NCBI RefSeq assembly: GCF_033304615.1 | Contig: NZ_CP129118.1 | Span: 3,220,001-3,284,000, forward strand | Direction: 5' to 3' | DNA: 64,000 nt | Source of the DNA: Sporosarcina oncorhynchi | GTDB taxonomy: Bacteria; Bacillota; Bacilli; Bacillales_A; Planococcaceae | Shown: piece by piece, positions 25,091 to 34,245 of the stretch | Position numbering within the stretch: position 1 is the stretch's first letter | Layout of the letters: each line of letters begins with the position of its first letter | Notes under the pieces: generated by a model | What the model was told of the DNA's origin: nothing | What the model saw: only the letters and a program-made list of their open reading frames with translations | Databases searched by the model: none | Program-made: the position numbers and the translations under genes

Positions 25091-26239
25091 ATGGCTAATT
25101 TCACAACACGTTTCATTTCTACGGTTGGTGCTGGGGTGCTCGGTTCGGCATTCACACTGGGTGTTGTCGCGAATACGGATATTTTACAGACGAAGCCGGC
25201 AACAGAGGAGGCGGTTGCTTCGGTCACATCGCCTAATGTCGTACAAACAGCAGCAACCCATTCAAAAGAGTCGCTTTCGGATATGGTGGAGCATGCGTCA
25301 AAAGCGATTGTTGGCGTATCCAACTTCAAGGATGCAGGGAATCGATTCGCGGGGAACTCATCCATGAAAGAATACGGCACCGGATCAGGGGTTATTTATA
25401 AAATGGATGGTGAACACGCCTATATCGTCACGAATAACCATGTCATTGAAGGATCACAAAAAGTGGAAGTGACGCTTCACGATGGAGAAAAAGCGGATGC
25501 GGAATTGATTGGGACCGATGCATTGACTGATTTGGCGGTTTTGAAAGTTTCCAGCAAAGGCATCGATACAGCACTTGAATTTGGCGATTCGGATAAGGTG
25601 CGTGCGGGAGATTCAGTCGTCGCAATCGGAAATCCCCTAAGCCTTGAATTCTCCGGAACTGTTACGCAAGGCATCATCAGCGCACCTGCCCGTTCAATCG
25701 ATGTCAAAACAACTGCGGGTAATTGGCAAATGAATGTAATACAGACAGACGCAGCCATTAACCCCGGTAACAGTGGGGGCGCGCTCATTAATACTGCCGG
25801 CGAACTAATCGGTATTAACAGTTTAAAAATTGCTGAAAACGGCGTCGAAGGCATCGGATTTGCGATTCCAAGCAATGATGTTGTGCCACTCGTTGAGGAG
25901 ATTACGAAGAGTGGTAAAATCGAACGACCATACATCGGAATCGGCCTTGCAGATCTTGCGGACGTTCCATATATGTATGTACAGCACTTGCCACAAGAGG
26001 TGAAGGGCGGCGTCATCGTCACAAATATCGACCCTTTATCCGCCGCAAGCAAAGCCGGTTTGAAAGAACAAGACGTCATTACGGCCATTAACGATACAGA
26101 CATCAACAACTCGATGGAACTTCGCCAATTCCTGTATGCCAAACTAAAAATCGGCGACAAAGCGAAGCTCACAGTGTATACAGGTTCTGAAAAACGGACT
26201 GTTGAATTGACTTTAACAAGCAATACGCCAGTGCAATAA
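25091..26239 (+). CDS. HtrA/DegP-like membrane-anchored serine protease
   Basis: 382-aa trypsin-like protease. An N-terminal hydrophobic stretch (about residues 10-28) serves as signal anchor. The catalytic triad is H117 (TNNHVIEG), D147 (ALTDLAVLKV) and S228 (NPGNSGGALI). A single PDZ domain occupies about 285-380 (YIGIGLADL, GVIVTNIDPLSAASKAGL). Such proteases degrade or refold misfolded secreted proteins outside the membrane. ATG 25091 has GAAAGGGG upstream; the frame extends 66 bases further without a ribosome binding site. A two-component system follows, as is common for htrA genes controlled by envelope stress. Confidence 0.92.
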   Translation: MANFTTRFISTVGAGVLGSAFTLGVVANTDILQTKPATEEAVASVTSPNVVQTAATHSKESLSDMVEHASKAIVGVSNFKDAGNRFAGNSSMKEYGTGSGVIYKMDGEHAYIVTNNHVIEGSQKVEVTLHDGEKADAELIGTDALTDLAVLKVSSKGIDTALEFGDSDKVRAGDSVVAIGNPLSLEFSGTVTQGIISAPARSIDVKTTAGNWQMNVIQTDAAINPGNSGGALINTAGELIGINSLKIAENGVEGIGFAIPSNDVVPLVEEITKSGKIERPYIGIGLADLADVPYMYVQHLPQEVKGGVIVTNIDPLSAASKAGLKEQDVITAINDTDINNSMELRQFLYAKLKIGDKAKLTVYTGSEKRTVELTLTSNTPVQ

Positions 26240-26248
26240 ACGAATAGA

Positions 26249-26280
26249 CCCCACTACTGTTCAGAGGAGCAGTAGTGGGG
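26249..26280 (+). terminator. Terminator of the HtrA-like gene
   Basis: Eleven-base-pair stem CCCCACTACTG / CAGTAGTGGGG followed by TTTT, just after the stop codon. Confidence 0.88.
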
Positions 26281-26331
26281 TTTTCAATGGTATAATCTAC
26301 AGACAAACGACCTCGAAAAGGAGGGCACCTA

Positions 26332-27027
26332 ATGAAAATCCTAGTAATTGAAGATAATGAAAGCGTGTCGTCGATGATTGAGATGTTTTTTGAGAAGGAG
26401 AAAATCCAGGGTGAATTCGCGAAAGATGGGCTTGACGGATACGAGCGTGCTTTAGCGGAACGATGGGATTGCCTCATCATTGACTGGATGTTGCCGGGAA
26501 TGGACGGTGTCACCATCTGCCGAAAGTTACGGAAGGCGGATATTGCGGTACCGATTATTATGCTAACGGCAAAAGATAGTGAATCCGACCAGGTGCTTGG
26601 CCTTGAAATGGGGGCAGATGATTATGTGACGAAACCGTTCAGCCCGCTTGCCTTGATGGCCCGCATCCGCGCAGTGACACGCCGGTATGCGCTGCATAAG
26701 GAAGATGATTCGGATGAAGACGTCTTGAAGACAAAGCATTTCACATTGAATGTGCGTACACGGGAAGTACTGCTCGATGGCAAACCGGTGCCGAATTTAA
26801 CGCCAAAGGAATTCGATTTGCTTCATTTTTTCATCCAACATCCGAAGCAGGTGTTTTCACGCGACCAGCTGCTGGATCGTGTATGGGGCCACGACTTTTA
26901 TGGAGATGATCGCACCGTCGACGTGCACATCAAACGGTTGCGCTCAAAAGTATCGGAAGACAACCAACCTTATTTCCATACTGTATGGGGCGTCGGCTAT
27001 AGGTTTGACGAGTCGGTGATCCAGTAA
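26332..27027 (+). CDS. OmpR-family response regulator
   Basis: 231-aa regulator with receiver domain 1-120 (acidic E7/D8, phosphoacceptor D51 in IIDWMLPGMDG, T79-type LTAKD, K in VTKPF) and an OmpR winged-helix domain about 130-227 (LTPKEFDLLHFF, DRTVDVHIKRLRSKV, VWGVGYRF). It starts at ATG with AAAGGAGG upstream. The stop is one base before the histidine kinase, so they are translated together. It lies 92 bases after the HtrA-like gene but behind a terminator, so it has its own promoter. Confidence 0.93.
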   Translation: MKILVIEDNESVSSMIEMFFEKEKIQGEFAKDGLDGYERALAERWDCLIIDWMLPGMDGVTICRKLRKADIAVPIIMLTAKDSESDQVLGLEMGADDYVTKPFSPLALMARIRAVTRRYALHKEDDSDEDVLKTKHFTLNVRTREVLLDGKPVPNLTPKEFDLLHFFIQHPKQVFSRDQLLDRVWGHDFYGDDRTVDVHIKRLRSKVSEDNQPYFHTVWGVGYRFDESVIQ

Positions 27028-27028
27028 T

Positions 27029-28438
27029 ATGAAAATCAAATACTTTTACCAGCAACTCGCCAGTCATCTAAGTGTCATCATCATCGCCTTTCTCATCCTT
27101 AGCCTTGTGTTTTCCCATTTCGTCGAGCAGTTCGTCTACGACAATAAAACCGAAGAACTCGCTTCGTATGGGCAGTCGATCCTTTTGGATATCCGTCAAA
27201 TTCAAGGTGATTCACGCCCCACCCTTCAATCATACGGGCATGTACTGGAAGGTCAGGATATTCAATATAGTCTGTTTGATGAAAAATCGAAAATCATTTA
27301 CTCTACCGGTTTGAATACCCCTTTGATCGAACTGAACGCAGACGAGTGGAAAGCGTTGCAAAGCGGAAAAACGGTAACCGTCAAACAGGAATTCAAACGG
27401 TTCGACCAGGCGGTTACATTCGTCTTGCTTCCTTACTTCCACCGCACCCAATTCGTTGGGGGTGTGTTATTGACATCACCTTTAAAAGGATCTCGCGACA
27501 TCATCTCTCAGATGAACAGCTATATCCTATATACAACTTTCATTGCACTAGCGATCGCCTTGTTGCTGAGCGGACTGCTATCGACCTTCCACGGTAGACG
27601 CATTAAACGTCTCCAATCAGCAACCGCAACTGTTGCGCAAGGTGATTATTCTGTTCGCATTCCAACAGCTAAAATCGATGAAATCGGAGAACTGGCCGGT
27701 GACTTCAATGCGATGGTCGAAAAGCTTGAAGCCTCCATGCATGAAATCGAAAATCTTGAAAATAGGCGGCGGCAGTTCATGGCGGACGTTTCACATGAGC
27801 TTCGGACACCACTCACGACAATCCGTGGCATTATCGAAGGATTGCGCAACGATATGATCTCAGAATCGGAAAAGGAACGTGGATTGCAGCTAGCAAGTAG
27901 TGAAACAATGCGACTTATGCGACTTGTGAATGAAAACCTCGACTACGAAAAAATTCGTTCCAATCAAGTAACACTTGTTAAACAGCCTATTCAACTCAAG
28001 GAGCTGCTCGAAATTATTCGAGAACAACTGGAAGATACAGCGGCTGAAAAAGGAAATCACATACACGTTGAAACGAACGACACGGTCATCGTGAATGCCG
28101 ACTATGACCGACTCACCCAGGTTTTAATCAACATTACGAAAAACAGTATTCAATTCACCGAAAACGGAACAATCCTGTTACGAGGGTTCACGGAAGATCG
28201 ATTGACGATCATCGAAATTGAAGACACTGGCATCGGGATGGACCCTGAAGACGTAGAGCATATTTGGAACCGGTTTTACAAAGCAATCGACTCCCGGACA
28301 ACGAATCCATACGGAGAATTCGGACTGGGCCTATCAATCGTTAAGCAGCTCGTCACGCTCCATGGTGGAACCATTCACGTGGAAAGTTTAAAAGGCCAAG
28401 GGACTAAATTCCGGATTGAATTACCGATTGAACTATAA
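27029..28438 (+). CDS. Sensor histidine kinase
   Basis: 469-aa membrane kinase. Two membrane helices (about 12-30 and 166-186) bracket an extracellular sensor of about 135 residues. A HAMP domain follows (about 187-240), then a DHp helix with H256 in DVSHELRTPLTTIRG and a catalytic domain with N box (NITKNSIQF), G1 DTGIGM, F box RFYK and G2 GLGLSIV. It is the partner of the response regulator directly upstream. Association with the HtrA-like gene suggests sensing of envelope or secretion stress, by analogy with B. subtilis CssRS beside htrB; overall resemblance to CssS is low, so this is only inference. Confidence 0.93.
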   Translation: MKIKYFYQQLASHLSVIIIAFLILSLVFSHFVEQFVYDNKTEELASYGQSILLDIRQIQGDSRPTLQSYGHVLEGQDIQYSLFDEKSKIIYSTGLNTPLIELNADEWKALQSGKTVTVKQEFKRFDQAVTFVLLPYFHRTQFVGGVLLTSPLKGSRDIISQMNSYILYTTFIALAIALLLSGLLSTFHGRRIKRLQSATATVAQGDYSVRIPTAKIDEIGELAGDFNAMVEKLEASMHEIENLENRRRQFMADVSHELRTPLTTIRGIIEGLRNDMISESEKERGLQLASSETMRLMRLVNENLDYEKIRSNQVTLVKQPIQLKELLEIIREQLEDTAAEKGNHIHVETNDTVIVNADYDRLTQVLINITKNSIQFTENGTILLRGFTEDRLTIIEIEDTGIGMDPEDVEHIWNRFYKAIDSRTTNPYGEFGLGLSIVKQLVTLHGGTIHVESLKGQGTKFRIELPIEL

Positions 28439-28476
28439 AAGGAAGCCGTCATGCACTCAACATGGCGGCTTCCTTT
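28438..28476. terminator. Bidirectional terminator
   Basis: Stem AAAGGAAGCCG / CGGCTTCCTTT with an inner CATG pair, between the convergent kinase gene and the gene ending at 28479. Confidence 0.85.
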
Positions 28477-28478
28477 AG

Positions 28479-28943
28479 TCATTCTATCTGTGTCAATATG
28501 ACCGCATCTTCCATCATTTCACGCTTGAACATGCTATCTTCATTTGCATATAACTTCACAAAAGGCTCGCCATATTCAGCACTTTCCATGTAAATCCCAA
28601 AACCGTTATTTTGAGGATAACCATATAAATAACAGACGACTTGATCATCTTTCATGAAAACGAGCTGATTCATACCTTCGCTAACCGTTTCCTGAATTGT
28701 ATCCCACTTATATCCGACCGCTTCATACACTTCGTCTTTCGATACATAAGGCGTAAATGAATAGACATAATCCCAGTCGAATGGGGTGACATCAGACAGT
28801 TTTACAGGCTCTGAATCTTCCATTTCAATAACTGCCGTTTTCAAGAGTTCCCGGTTAACATCCCATATATCTTTATGGAGCCATTGATAAATGACTAATC
28901 CAACGATTACACCTATTAACCCGACGGTCAATATCTTCTTCAT
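28479..28943 (-). CDS. Hypothetical membrane-anchored protein
   Basis: 154-aa protein with one N-terminal membrane helix (ILTVGLIGVIVGLVIYQWL) and a soluble, probably extracellular domain containing TPFDWDYVYSFTPYVSK and VVCYLYGYPQNNGFGIY. It has the layout of small exported proteins common in Bacillales. No catalytic motif or known family was recognised. It starts at ATG with AAAGGGG upstream. Confidence 0.65.
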   Translation of the reverse strand: MKKILTVGLIGVIVGLVIYQWLHKDIWDVNRELLKTAVIEMEDSEPVKLSDVTPFDWDYVYSFTPYVSKDEVYEAVGYKWDTIQETVSEGMNQLVFMKDDQVVCYLYGYPQNNGFGIYMESAEYGEPFVKLYANEDSMFKREMMEDAVILTQIE

Positions 28944-28998
28944 CTGTTTTCAACCCCTTTCGTAATAGGACGTTGCCATGTAACGGGAGGTTCACTGT

Positions 28999-29586
28999 TC
29001 AGCTCACACAGATTGAATCAATATGATAGCGGAGTGTCTGTTTCACACGCTCAGATTGCAGACGATCTGCACCAAAAAGAGCGTGAATTGCAATTCCATC
29101 AACCACTGCATAGAGCCTTTCTGCTTCCAGATCCAAATCCAACCCTTCCTTGAGTAAATCACTACTAGCCAAATAGGCAATCAACTTATGGACACCAGTG
29201 AAAATCCCGTCGTCAGGAATGTTCAATTCAGCTCTTCGGTGCTTCACATATGCCATGAACGCGAACCACACTTCCATTTCCACAAGTGATTGTTCGTTCA
29301 CCGGCACAATTTCAAAAAGGACGGCCATGACCATTTCTTTAGGTGGTAAGTCTTGTTTGGCAACTGTTTCAATCCGTTCTGTTGCTCTTTCCTTTACAAG
29401 CGTCATTGCATAAACTAGCAAGTCATCCTGGTTTTTAAAATAATGGCGGAGCGCACCTAATGAAAGCCCCGCTTCTTCCGCAATATTCCGCACTGTCGCC
29501 CCTTCCATCCCTTTATCCAAAATGACTCGCCACATCGCCTCTGCAATTTGATTCATACGCTTATCATGATTGACGATTTTAGGCAT
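28999..29586 (-). CDS. TetR family transcriptional regulator
   Basis: 195-aa regulator with an N-terminal TetR helix-turn-helix (about residues 8-55: ATVRNIAEEAGLSLGALRHYFKNQDDLL) and a helical ligand/dimer domain. The start MPKIVNHDKRMNQIAEA is typical for the BetI/PksA-like branch; upstream in-frame ATG codons lie closer to the operator and lack a ribosome binding site too, so the start is uncertain. It is divergent from a YmcC-like membrane protein, and two identical-type palindromes AATACA-N2-TGTATT lie between them, so it probably represses itself and that gene. Confidence 0.88.
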   Translation of the reverse strand: MPKIVNHDKRMNQIAEAMWRVILDKGMEGATVRNIAEEAGLSLGALRHYFKNQDDLLVYAMTLVKERATERIETVAKQDLPPKEMVMAVLFEIVPVNEQSLVEMEVWFAFMAYVKHRRAELNIPDDGIFTGVHKLIAYLASSDLLKEGLDLDLEAERLYAVVDGIAIHALFGADRLQSERVKQTLRYHIDSICVS

Positions 29587-29618
29587 ACGCTTAGTGTAAA
29601 TTAATCTTCGCATTTTAA

Positions 29619-29681
29619 CAATACAGTTGTATTGTATAAACAGCATATGCTAGTATAAAATCAACCAATACAACTGTATTA
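29619..29681. promoter_or_regulatory. Twin palindromic operators for the TetR regulator
   Basis: CAATACAGTTGTATTG (29619-29634) and CAATACAACTGTATTA (29666-29681) share AATACA-N2-TGTATT. They are 47 bases apart, centre to centre, and sit in front of each of the two divergent genes. Confidence 0.8.
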
Positions 29682-29700
29682 AATAAAAGGAGGTCATTCT

Positions 29701-30243
29701 TTGAATTTCATCGCTTGGACGATTGTGGCATGTGAAATTGGATTTTGGGTTGTCATACTCGCTGGTCTAGTCACTCGTTATCTATTTAACCGGAAACGAT
29801 TGGGTTTGTTCTTCTTAGCTCTTACACCTGTCGTCGATTTAGTGCTACTGCTAGTCACTGCAGCAGATTTATACAACGGAGCAACCGCCACGCAAGTGCA
29901 TGCTATCGCAGCGATCTACCTTGGCGTCTCCATAGCTTTCGGTAAAAGTCTGATTCACTGGGCAGATGAACGATTCGTTTATTATGTAAAAAAACAGGGT
30001 CCGAAGCCTGCACGTAGAACCGGCTGGGCTCATGCAAAGCATTCCTTAAAAGGTTCTCTTCAACATGTACTAGCTTTCCTCATTGGCGGAGCCTTTCTAG
30101 CGGCTATGATTTATGTAATTAACGATCCTGCAAAAACAGAAGCACTGTCAGGCATGCTAAAATTGTGGGCAGTTATCTTAGGGGTCGATTTCATCATTTC
30201 GATTTCGTATTTCATCTGGCCGAGGCCAGCTAAAGCTAATTAG
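29701..30243 (+). CDS. YmcC-like integral membrane protein
   Basis: 180-aa polytopic protein with five to six predicted helices (AWTIVACEIGFWVVILAGL, LFFLALTPVVDLVLLLV, HAIAAIYLGVSIAFG, VLAFLIGGAFLAAMIY, LWAVILGVDFIISISYF). It resembles B. subtilis YmcC, a membrane protein of unknown function. The start is TTG 29701 behind AGGAGG. It is divergent from the TetR gene and probably under its control, which would fit efflux or membrane adaptation, but no transport motif is visible. Confidence 0.78.
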   Translation: MNFIAWTIVACEIGFWVVILAGLVTRYLFNRKRLGLFFLALTPVVDLVLLLVTAADLYNGATATQVHAIAAIYLGVSIAFGKSLIHWADERFVYYVKKQGPKPARRTGWAHAKHSLKGSLQHVLAFLIGGAFLAAMIYVINDPAKTEALSGMLKLWAVILGVDFIISISYFIWPRPAKAN

Positions 30244-30244
30244 A

Positions 30245-30272
30245 AAAGCCGATCCATTTGCGGATCGGCTTT
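30245..30272. terminator. Bidirectional terminator
   Basis: Eleven-base-pair stem AAAGCCGATCC / GGATCGGCTTT with a six-base loop, between convergent genes. Confidence 0.85.
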
Positions 30273-30292
30273 ATTCAAAGTAAACTACGTGC

Positions 30293-30901
30293 TCAGTTAC
30301 TCTTCAAAAATTCCTCATACCACTTCGCAGCTTCTTCCACTTCCGATTGCGATAACGCATGCCCATTATTTTCCCAGTACACCTCAGTGCGAGCGCCTGC
30401 TCTCGTTAGCATATGCAACAGATCTAGGGTTTCCTTAGACGGAATGAGCGGATCATTCTTCCCTGCACCAATGAAAATTGGAATTTTGCTTAAATCGGGC
30501 AACTCAATATTGCGTCTAGGTACCATCGGGTGAAACAGGATGACCCCCCGTAAAGAATCTATATGATGAAACAGCAAGCTTCCGGCAATATTGGCACCAT
30601 TGGAATAGCCGACCGCCACGACTTCTGACCGTTGGAATCCATATTTTGTTGAAGCTTCATCTAAAAACGCATGTAACTCAGCCGTTCTGAATATCAAATC
30701 CTCTTCGTCAAATACACCTTCCGCGAGCCTTTTAAAAAACCGTGGCATGCCGTTTTCCAATACATTCCCCCGCACACTCAGTACGGAAGCTTCCGGATCA
30801 ATCAGGTCTGCAAGTGGCAGCAAATCCTCTTCCTGTCCACCTGTACCGTGTAACAACAATAGTGTTCTTGGAGAAGTTCCTTGTTTAAATATATGCTTCA
30901 T
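30293..30901 (-). CDS. Alpha/beta hydrolase, MhqD-like carboxylesterase
   Basis: 202-aa serine hydrolase of the phospholipase/carboxylesterase family. The oxyanion segment is LLLHGTGGQEEDLL, the nucleophile elbow is GYSNGAN, the acid lies in IFIGAGKNDPLIP, and the catalytic His is in NNGHALS. Size and motifs match B. subtilis MhqD, part of the methylhydroquinone/catechol response, but no MhqR-type regulator or dioxygenase is adjacent here. It starts at ATG with GGGGAT upstream and shares a terminator with the convergent YmcC-like gene. Confidence 0.86.
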   Translation of the reverse strand: MKHIFKQGTSPRTLLLLHGTGGQEEDLLPLADLIDPEASVLSVRGNVLENGMPRFFKRLAEGVFDEEDLIFRTAELHAFLDEASTKYGFQRSEVVAVGYSNGANIAGSLLFHHIDSLRGVILFHPMVPRRNIELPDLSKIPIFIGAGKNDPLIPSKETLDLLHMLTRAGARTEVYWENNGHALSQSEVEEAAKWYEEFLKSN

Positions 30902-31066
30902 TCGTTTATCCCCTGCCTAACGTTTTGAAATTGATTGCACATTTATGTGTACCTATCACTGTTAGTTCCTATTTTTATCAACTAAAGTTGTTGAAAAATT
31001 AATAAATGCCACTCGTTGCAGAACAAATACTGTTCATCAAACAGGTCGTTAGTCTAGATCTGTCAT

Positions 31067-32263
31067 TCATTCAAAACTCGAGCAACGCCAATAATGGTAA
31101 GCGATTGTGTCAGACATGAACGCGAGCCCTTTACTTTCGGCCTGCAAAACGAGTTTCCACTCCTCACCTCTACCCCTCATCAAATAGATTTCATGATTAG
31201 GAGATGGATCGAAGTAGCCGCACATATCGAATGTTCCATGCTTTTTGAAAACGGCTGTCACTTCATAATCCATCTTTGGTGCAGTGGTGAGTGGGTTTCC
31301 AACGGCGTGCGTTAGCACAAAACCGGCTTCCCCTTTTTTATGGTCGGTTCGTTTCAAAGTAATGTCATCTGCAGTAGCTTTTCCTTCTTCGCGGAAGTTC
31401 TTCTGATAGTCATAGGCAATTGACTTTCCCACTTCCTTTGTAAACGTCATCGGGTCACCATGTTCATCGTAGGCGAGCTCCACATCTACACGTGTACGAA
31501 AACTTTCCCCGTTCGGATCAAACCGTCTGCCATCTCCTTTAAAATAATGGTTCGGTGACAATAGATTCGGATTGCTCACATATTGATCTTCAAGAAATGT
31601 CGTGTACCTGAATTTCCAGCGGTCAACCGATTTAACTTCTTTTTCCCTATCATTAACAGGAAGGAGTAATTCGTCGGGTTTCCCGATCCACTTCATCACT
31701 GTGAACGTTTCAACAGCTGCTTCCGCACGGGATGAGCCCGGATTTAAAGCACCGAATACATTGGAAAGAACTGATTTCACTTTCATGAGTGGTTCCTCAG
31801 ACTTTTTCAAAGGACGTTTTGACTGGATTGTATAATTGTACGACTGATCTAGATCGATATCGCGGTCGATATAGCGGTTCGTCGTGACACGGCCCCTGTA
31901 TTCGCCATTTCGGTAAATAGAATATTCTTCGACGTCCTTAATTTCCTCCCACGACAATGCAATCTGCGTTTTCGCTACGATTGTTGTCATGACAAGCGAT
32001 TGTAATGGATTCTCCATATTCTTTTTTTCCGCAAATGCCGATGTCTGAAGTGCAATTACATCGGTAACCTGATTGTTCTCTACCCGTTCGATCATATAAT
32101 GATTGAGCTTACCGTGCTTAAAGTCCTTGTCCTTGAATTCGGGCACGGATCCTTCGTACATATGCTCACCATCTTTGTACACATTATAAAAACCACCAAC
32201 ATCATTCCATGTAAACGAAATCAAGTCGGACTCATGCTTCACGGACTGTATTTCAAATAACAT
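31067..32263 (-). CDS. DUF3238 domain-containing protein with fibronectin-like N-terminal modules
   Basis: 398-aa protein. The first ~200 residues contain two fibronectin-III-like segments (DLISFTWNDVGGFYNVYKDGE and QIALSWEEIKDVEEYSIYRNGE), followed by a DUF3238-type C-terminal half (YYFKGDGRRFDPNGESFRTR-like, MCGYFDPSPNHEIYLMRG). No signal peptide is present. ATG 32263 follows GAGGAGG by eight bases; the frame extends upstream without a site. The function of this family is unknown. Confidence 0.72.
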   Translation of the reverse strand: MLFEIQSVKHESDLISFTWNDVGGFYNVYKDGEHMYEGSVPEFKDKDFKHGKLNHYMIERVENNQVTDVIALQTSAFAEKKNMENPLQSLVMTTIVAKTQIALSWEEIKDVEEYSIYRNGEYRGRVTTNRYIDRDIDLDQSYNYTIQSKRPLKKSEEPLMKVKSVLSNVFGALNPGSSRAEAAVETFTVMKWIGKPDELLLPVNDREKEVKSVDRWKFRYTTFLEDQYVSNPNLLSPNHYFKGDGRRFDPNGESFRTRVDVELAYDEHGDPMTFTKEVGKSIAYDYQKNFREEGKATADDITLKRTDHKKGEAGFVLTHAVGNPLTTAPKMDYEVTAVFKKHGTFDMCGYFDPSPNHEIYLMRGRGEEWKLVLQAESKGLAFMSDTIAYHYWRCSSFE

Positions 32264-32407
32264 TATGTCTGCCTCCTCATTTCTATAGAATGGGGCATTT
32301 ACAACGTACCTAAACATTGTCGACCCGTTCCTATTCCATGCCCCACTTAGCTTCGTATGAAACTAGTTAGACGATCATTTGGCCTAGTTTTATGGTACGA
32401 CACGAAA

Positions 32408-32435
32408 GCGCTCCAGTCGTAGTTGACCGGAGCGC
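32408..32435 (-). terminator. Terminator of the ABC-F gene
   Basis: Stem GCGCTCCAGTC / GACCGGAGCGC with one mismatch, 19 bases past the ABC-F stop; the T run on the minus strand is weak. Confidence 0.6.
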
Positions 32436-32453
32436 CAGATAATAAATAACTCG

Positions 32454-34118
32454 TTACTTCAAGTCTCTAATTTTCCGACTCAATGCATTAAATTGCAGGT
32501 CCAACTTAGCATAGGATGGATCCCCGGGTTTAACCATGCTCAGTTTCCCGAGCACTGCTTGTAATTCGGTCTCAACGCGCATTAGTTCTTCAGAGAGACT
32601 TGATGCTGTTTGTGCGGAAACTTCATTCCGGGATTCCCATTCCTGCAATGTCTGCGGTATTTTACGAATGCTTCTATTCTCAAATACAAGTAGTCCAGTA
32701 GCCATGCGTTCCGTGAAAAATCGATCATGCGAAGCGAATAGCAATGTTCCTGGGAACGTCGCCAGCGTCTTCTCCATTTCTTCTCTCGACGGTAAATCGA
32801 GGTGATTCGTTGGTTCGTCCAATAACAGGACATCCGTCCCCTCAATGATGAATTGCATCAGTTTGACTTTCACACGCTCCCCTTGACTCAATTCCCCAAG
32901 CCGTAATTTCCAATGCTTTTCTTCAAAACCGAGATTCGTCAATTGGATGCGAATAATTCCTTGCTCCTCGAATGTTTCTGTATGGAAGTACTCCGCCAGG
33001 GTCACGTCTTCCGGCAAATCGAGCACTGCCTGGCTCATATAGCCGATCGTCATGCCATTCGTCAGCCATAACTCTCCGTCATACACTTCCTCACCCATCA
33101 TCATTTTGAACAGTGAAGATTTTCCACTTCCGTTTGAGCCGATAAGCGCAATCCGCTCGCCCGCCTGGACAGTGAAGGACACATTTTCGAATAAATCCTT
33201 CCCATCAAACGCCTTGTGGACATTTTTCAACTCCACTACACGGTGCCCTTTTTTACGTTTTCCTTTTAAATCAAACTCTACGCTGATGTCTTCATCGGGT
33301 TTGTCAATCCGCTCTTTCGTAAGTTCCGCTTCCAGGCGAGTCCGTTTGGAGCGAATTTGCACATCTTTTTTCTTTGCCTTCATCCGCCAATATTCTTTTG
33401 CTCCGCCTTTTTTCGTTGAATTCGCATGTGCTGTTGCAGACCACTCACCAAGTTGTGATATCTGCCCCTCAACACGCGCTATCTTCCGCTGCTGTTGCTC
33501 GTAGTGCGCAGCTTGGGTTTCTCGATCCATCTCTTTCTTATCATGATAAACTGAGTAATTCCCTGCATACACTTCTAACTTCCCATGTTCGATTTCAAAC
33601 ACGAAATCCGCTGTCCGATCGATGAAGTGCCGATCATGGGATACAATTATATACGTCGCTTTTCCATCATTGATAACATCCACCAGTTCATCCAGACTTT
33701 CGCGGTCCAAGTGGTTTGTTGGTTCATCAAGCAATACCAATTCACTATTCTCTGCAAGAGCCGCTGCCAGCCTCATCTTCATCCGTTCGCCACCACTTGC
33801 AAAAGCATATTCGGCTTGTTCGGGGACATGCCATTTTGAGAGGTACATCGCTGTTTCAGCTCCATCCCAATTAACAGATTCTTCGTCCTTTTGCTCTTGT
33901 TTGAAATAGGTGATTGACGGTTTCTTACCAATCCAATCGATCGAACCGGATACCGGCATAATCTCTTCAGCCAGCAATGATAGCAGCGTCGATTTACCCG
34001 CTCCGTTCGCCCCGACGATCGCTATACAAGTGCCTTTGGGCAGTTCCGCGGATAGTTTATTCAAAATGACTGTATCGGCTATCGAATACGTCAACTGTTT
34101 AATAGAGCCTAATAACAT
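32454..34118 (-). CDS. ABC-F ribosomal protection protein, VmlR/Vga-like
   Basis: 554-aa soluble protein with two ABC domains: Walker A GANGAGKST and GSNGSGKSS, signatures ASGGERMKMRL and LSQGERVKVKL, Walker B LVLLDEPTNHLD and VLLLDEPTNHLD. An inter-domain helical linker (about 210-290, rich in Gln/Lys/Arg) would reach toward the peptidyl-transferase centre. There is no transmembrane part. ABC-F proteins of the VmlR/Vga type dislodge lincosamide, streptogramin A and pleuromutilin antibiotics from ribosomes; substrate range cannot be read here. ATG 34118 has GGGGAGGAAA upstream. A leader with terminator and small peptide precedes it. Confidence 0.88.
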   Translation of the reverse strand: MLLGSIKQLTYSIADTVILNKLSAELPKGTCIAIVGANGAGKSTLLSLLAEEIMPVSGSIDWIGKKPSITYFKQEQKDEESVNWDGAETAMYLSKWHVPEQAEYAFASGGERMKMRLAAALAENSELVLLDEPTNHLDRESLDELVDVINDGKATYIIVSHDRHFIDRTADFVFEIEHGKLEVYAGNYSVYHDKKEMDRETQAAHYEQQQRKIARVEGQISQLGEWSATAHANSTKKGGAKEYWRMKAKKKDVQIRSKRTRLEAELTKERIDKPDEDISVEFDLKGKRKKGHRVVELKNVHKAFDGKDLFENVSFTVQAGERIALIGSNGSGKSSLFKMMMGEEVYDGELWLTNGMTIGYMSQAVLDLPEDVTLAEYFHTETFEEQGIIRIQLTNLGFEEKHWKLRLGELSQGERVKVKLMQFIIEGTDVLLLDEPTNHLDLPSREEMEKTLATFPGTLLFASHDRFFTERMATGLLVFENRSIRKIPQTLQEWESRNEVSAQTASSLSEELMRVETELQAVLGKLSMVKPGDPSYAKLDLQFNALSRKIRDLK

Positions 34119-34145
34119 ATAATTTCCTCCCCTATGTGGGGGCAT

Positions 34146-34175
34146 AAAAAAAATCCCCCCGTCGTAACGGAAGGA
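34146..34175 (-). promoter_or_regulatory. Transcription attenuator upstream of the ABC-F gene
   Basis: On the minus strand TCCTTCCGT-TACG-ACGGGGGGA forms a nine-base-pair hairpin (two G-U pairs) followed by eight T residues. It ends 28 bases before the ABC-F start, in the right place for a premature terminator. vmlR-type genes are known to use antibiotic-responsive ribosome-mediated attenuation. Confidence 0.8.
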
Positions 34176-34194
34176 CCAATCCATCGCTATCCAA

Positions 34195-34245
34195 TTATCC
34201 CATGAAACAGATGCATCTCATTGACGTTGAGTGAATGAGATACAT
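34195..34245 (-). CDS. Candidate 16-aa leader peptide of the ABC-F gene
   Basis: A 16-codon frame encoding MYLIHSTSMRCICFMG ends 20 bases upstream of the attenuator hairpin. GTAGGT lies eight bases before its ATG as a possible ribosome binding site. The frame overlaps a long hairpin (AGATGTATCTCATT with AATGAGATGCATCT) that ribosome stalling could disrupt. Its position is that of a regulatory leader; translation is not proven. Confidence 0.5.
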   Translation of the reverse strand: MYLIHSTSMRCICFMG

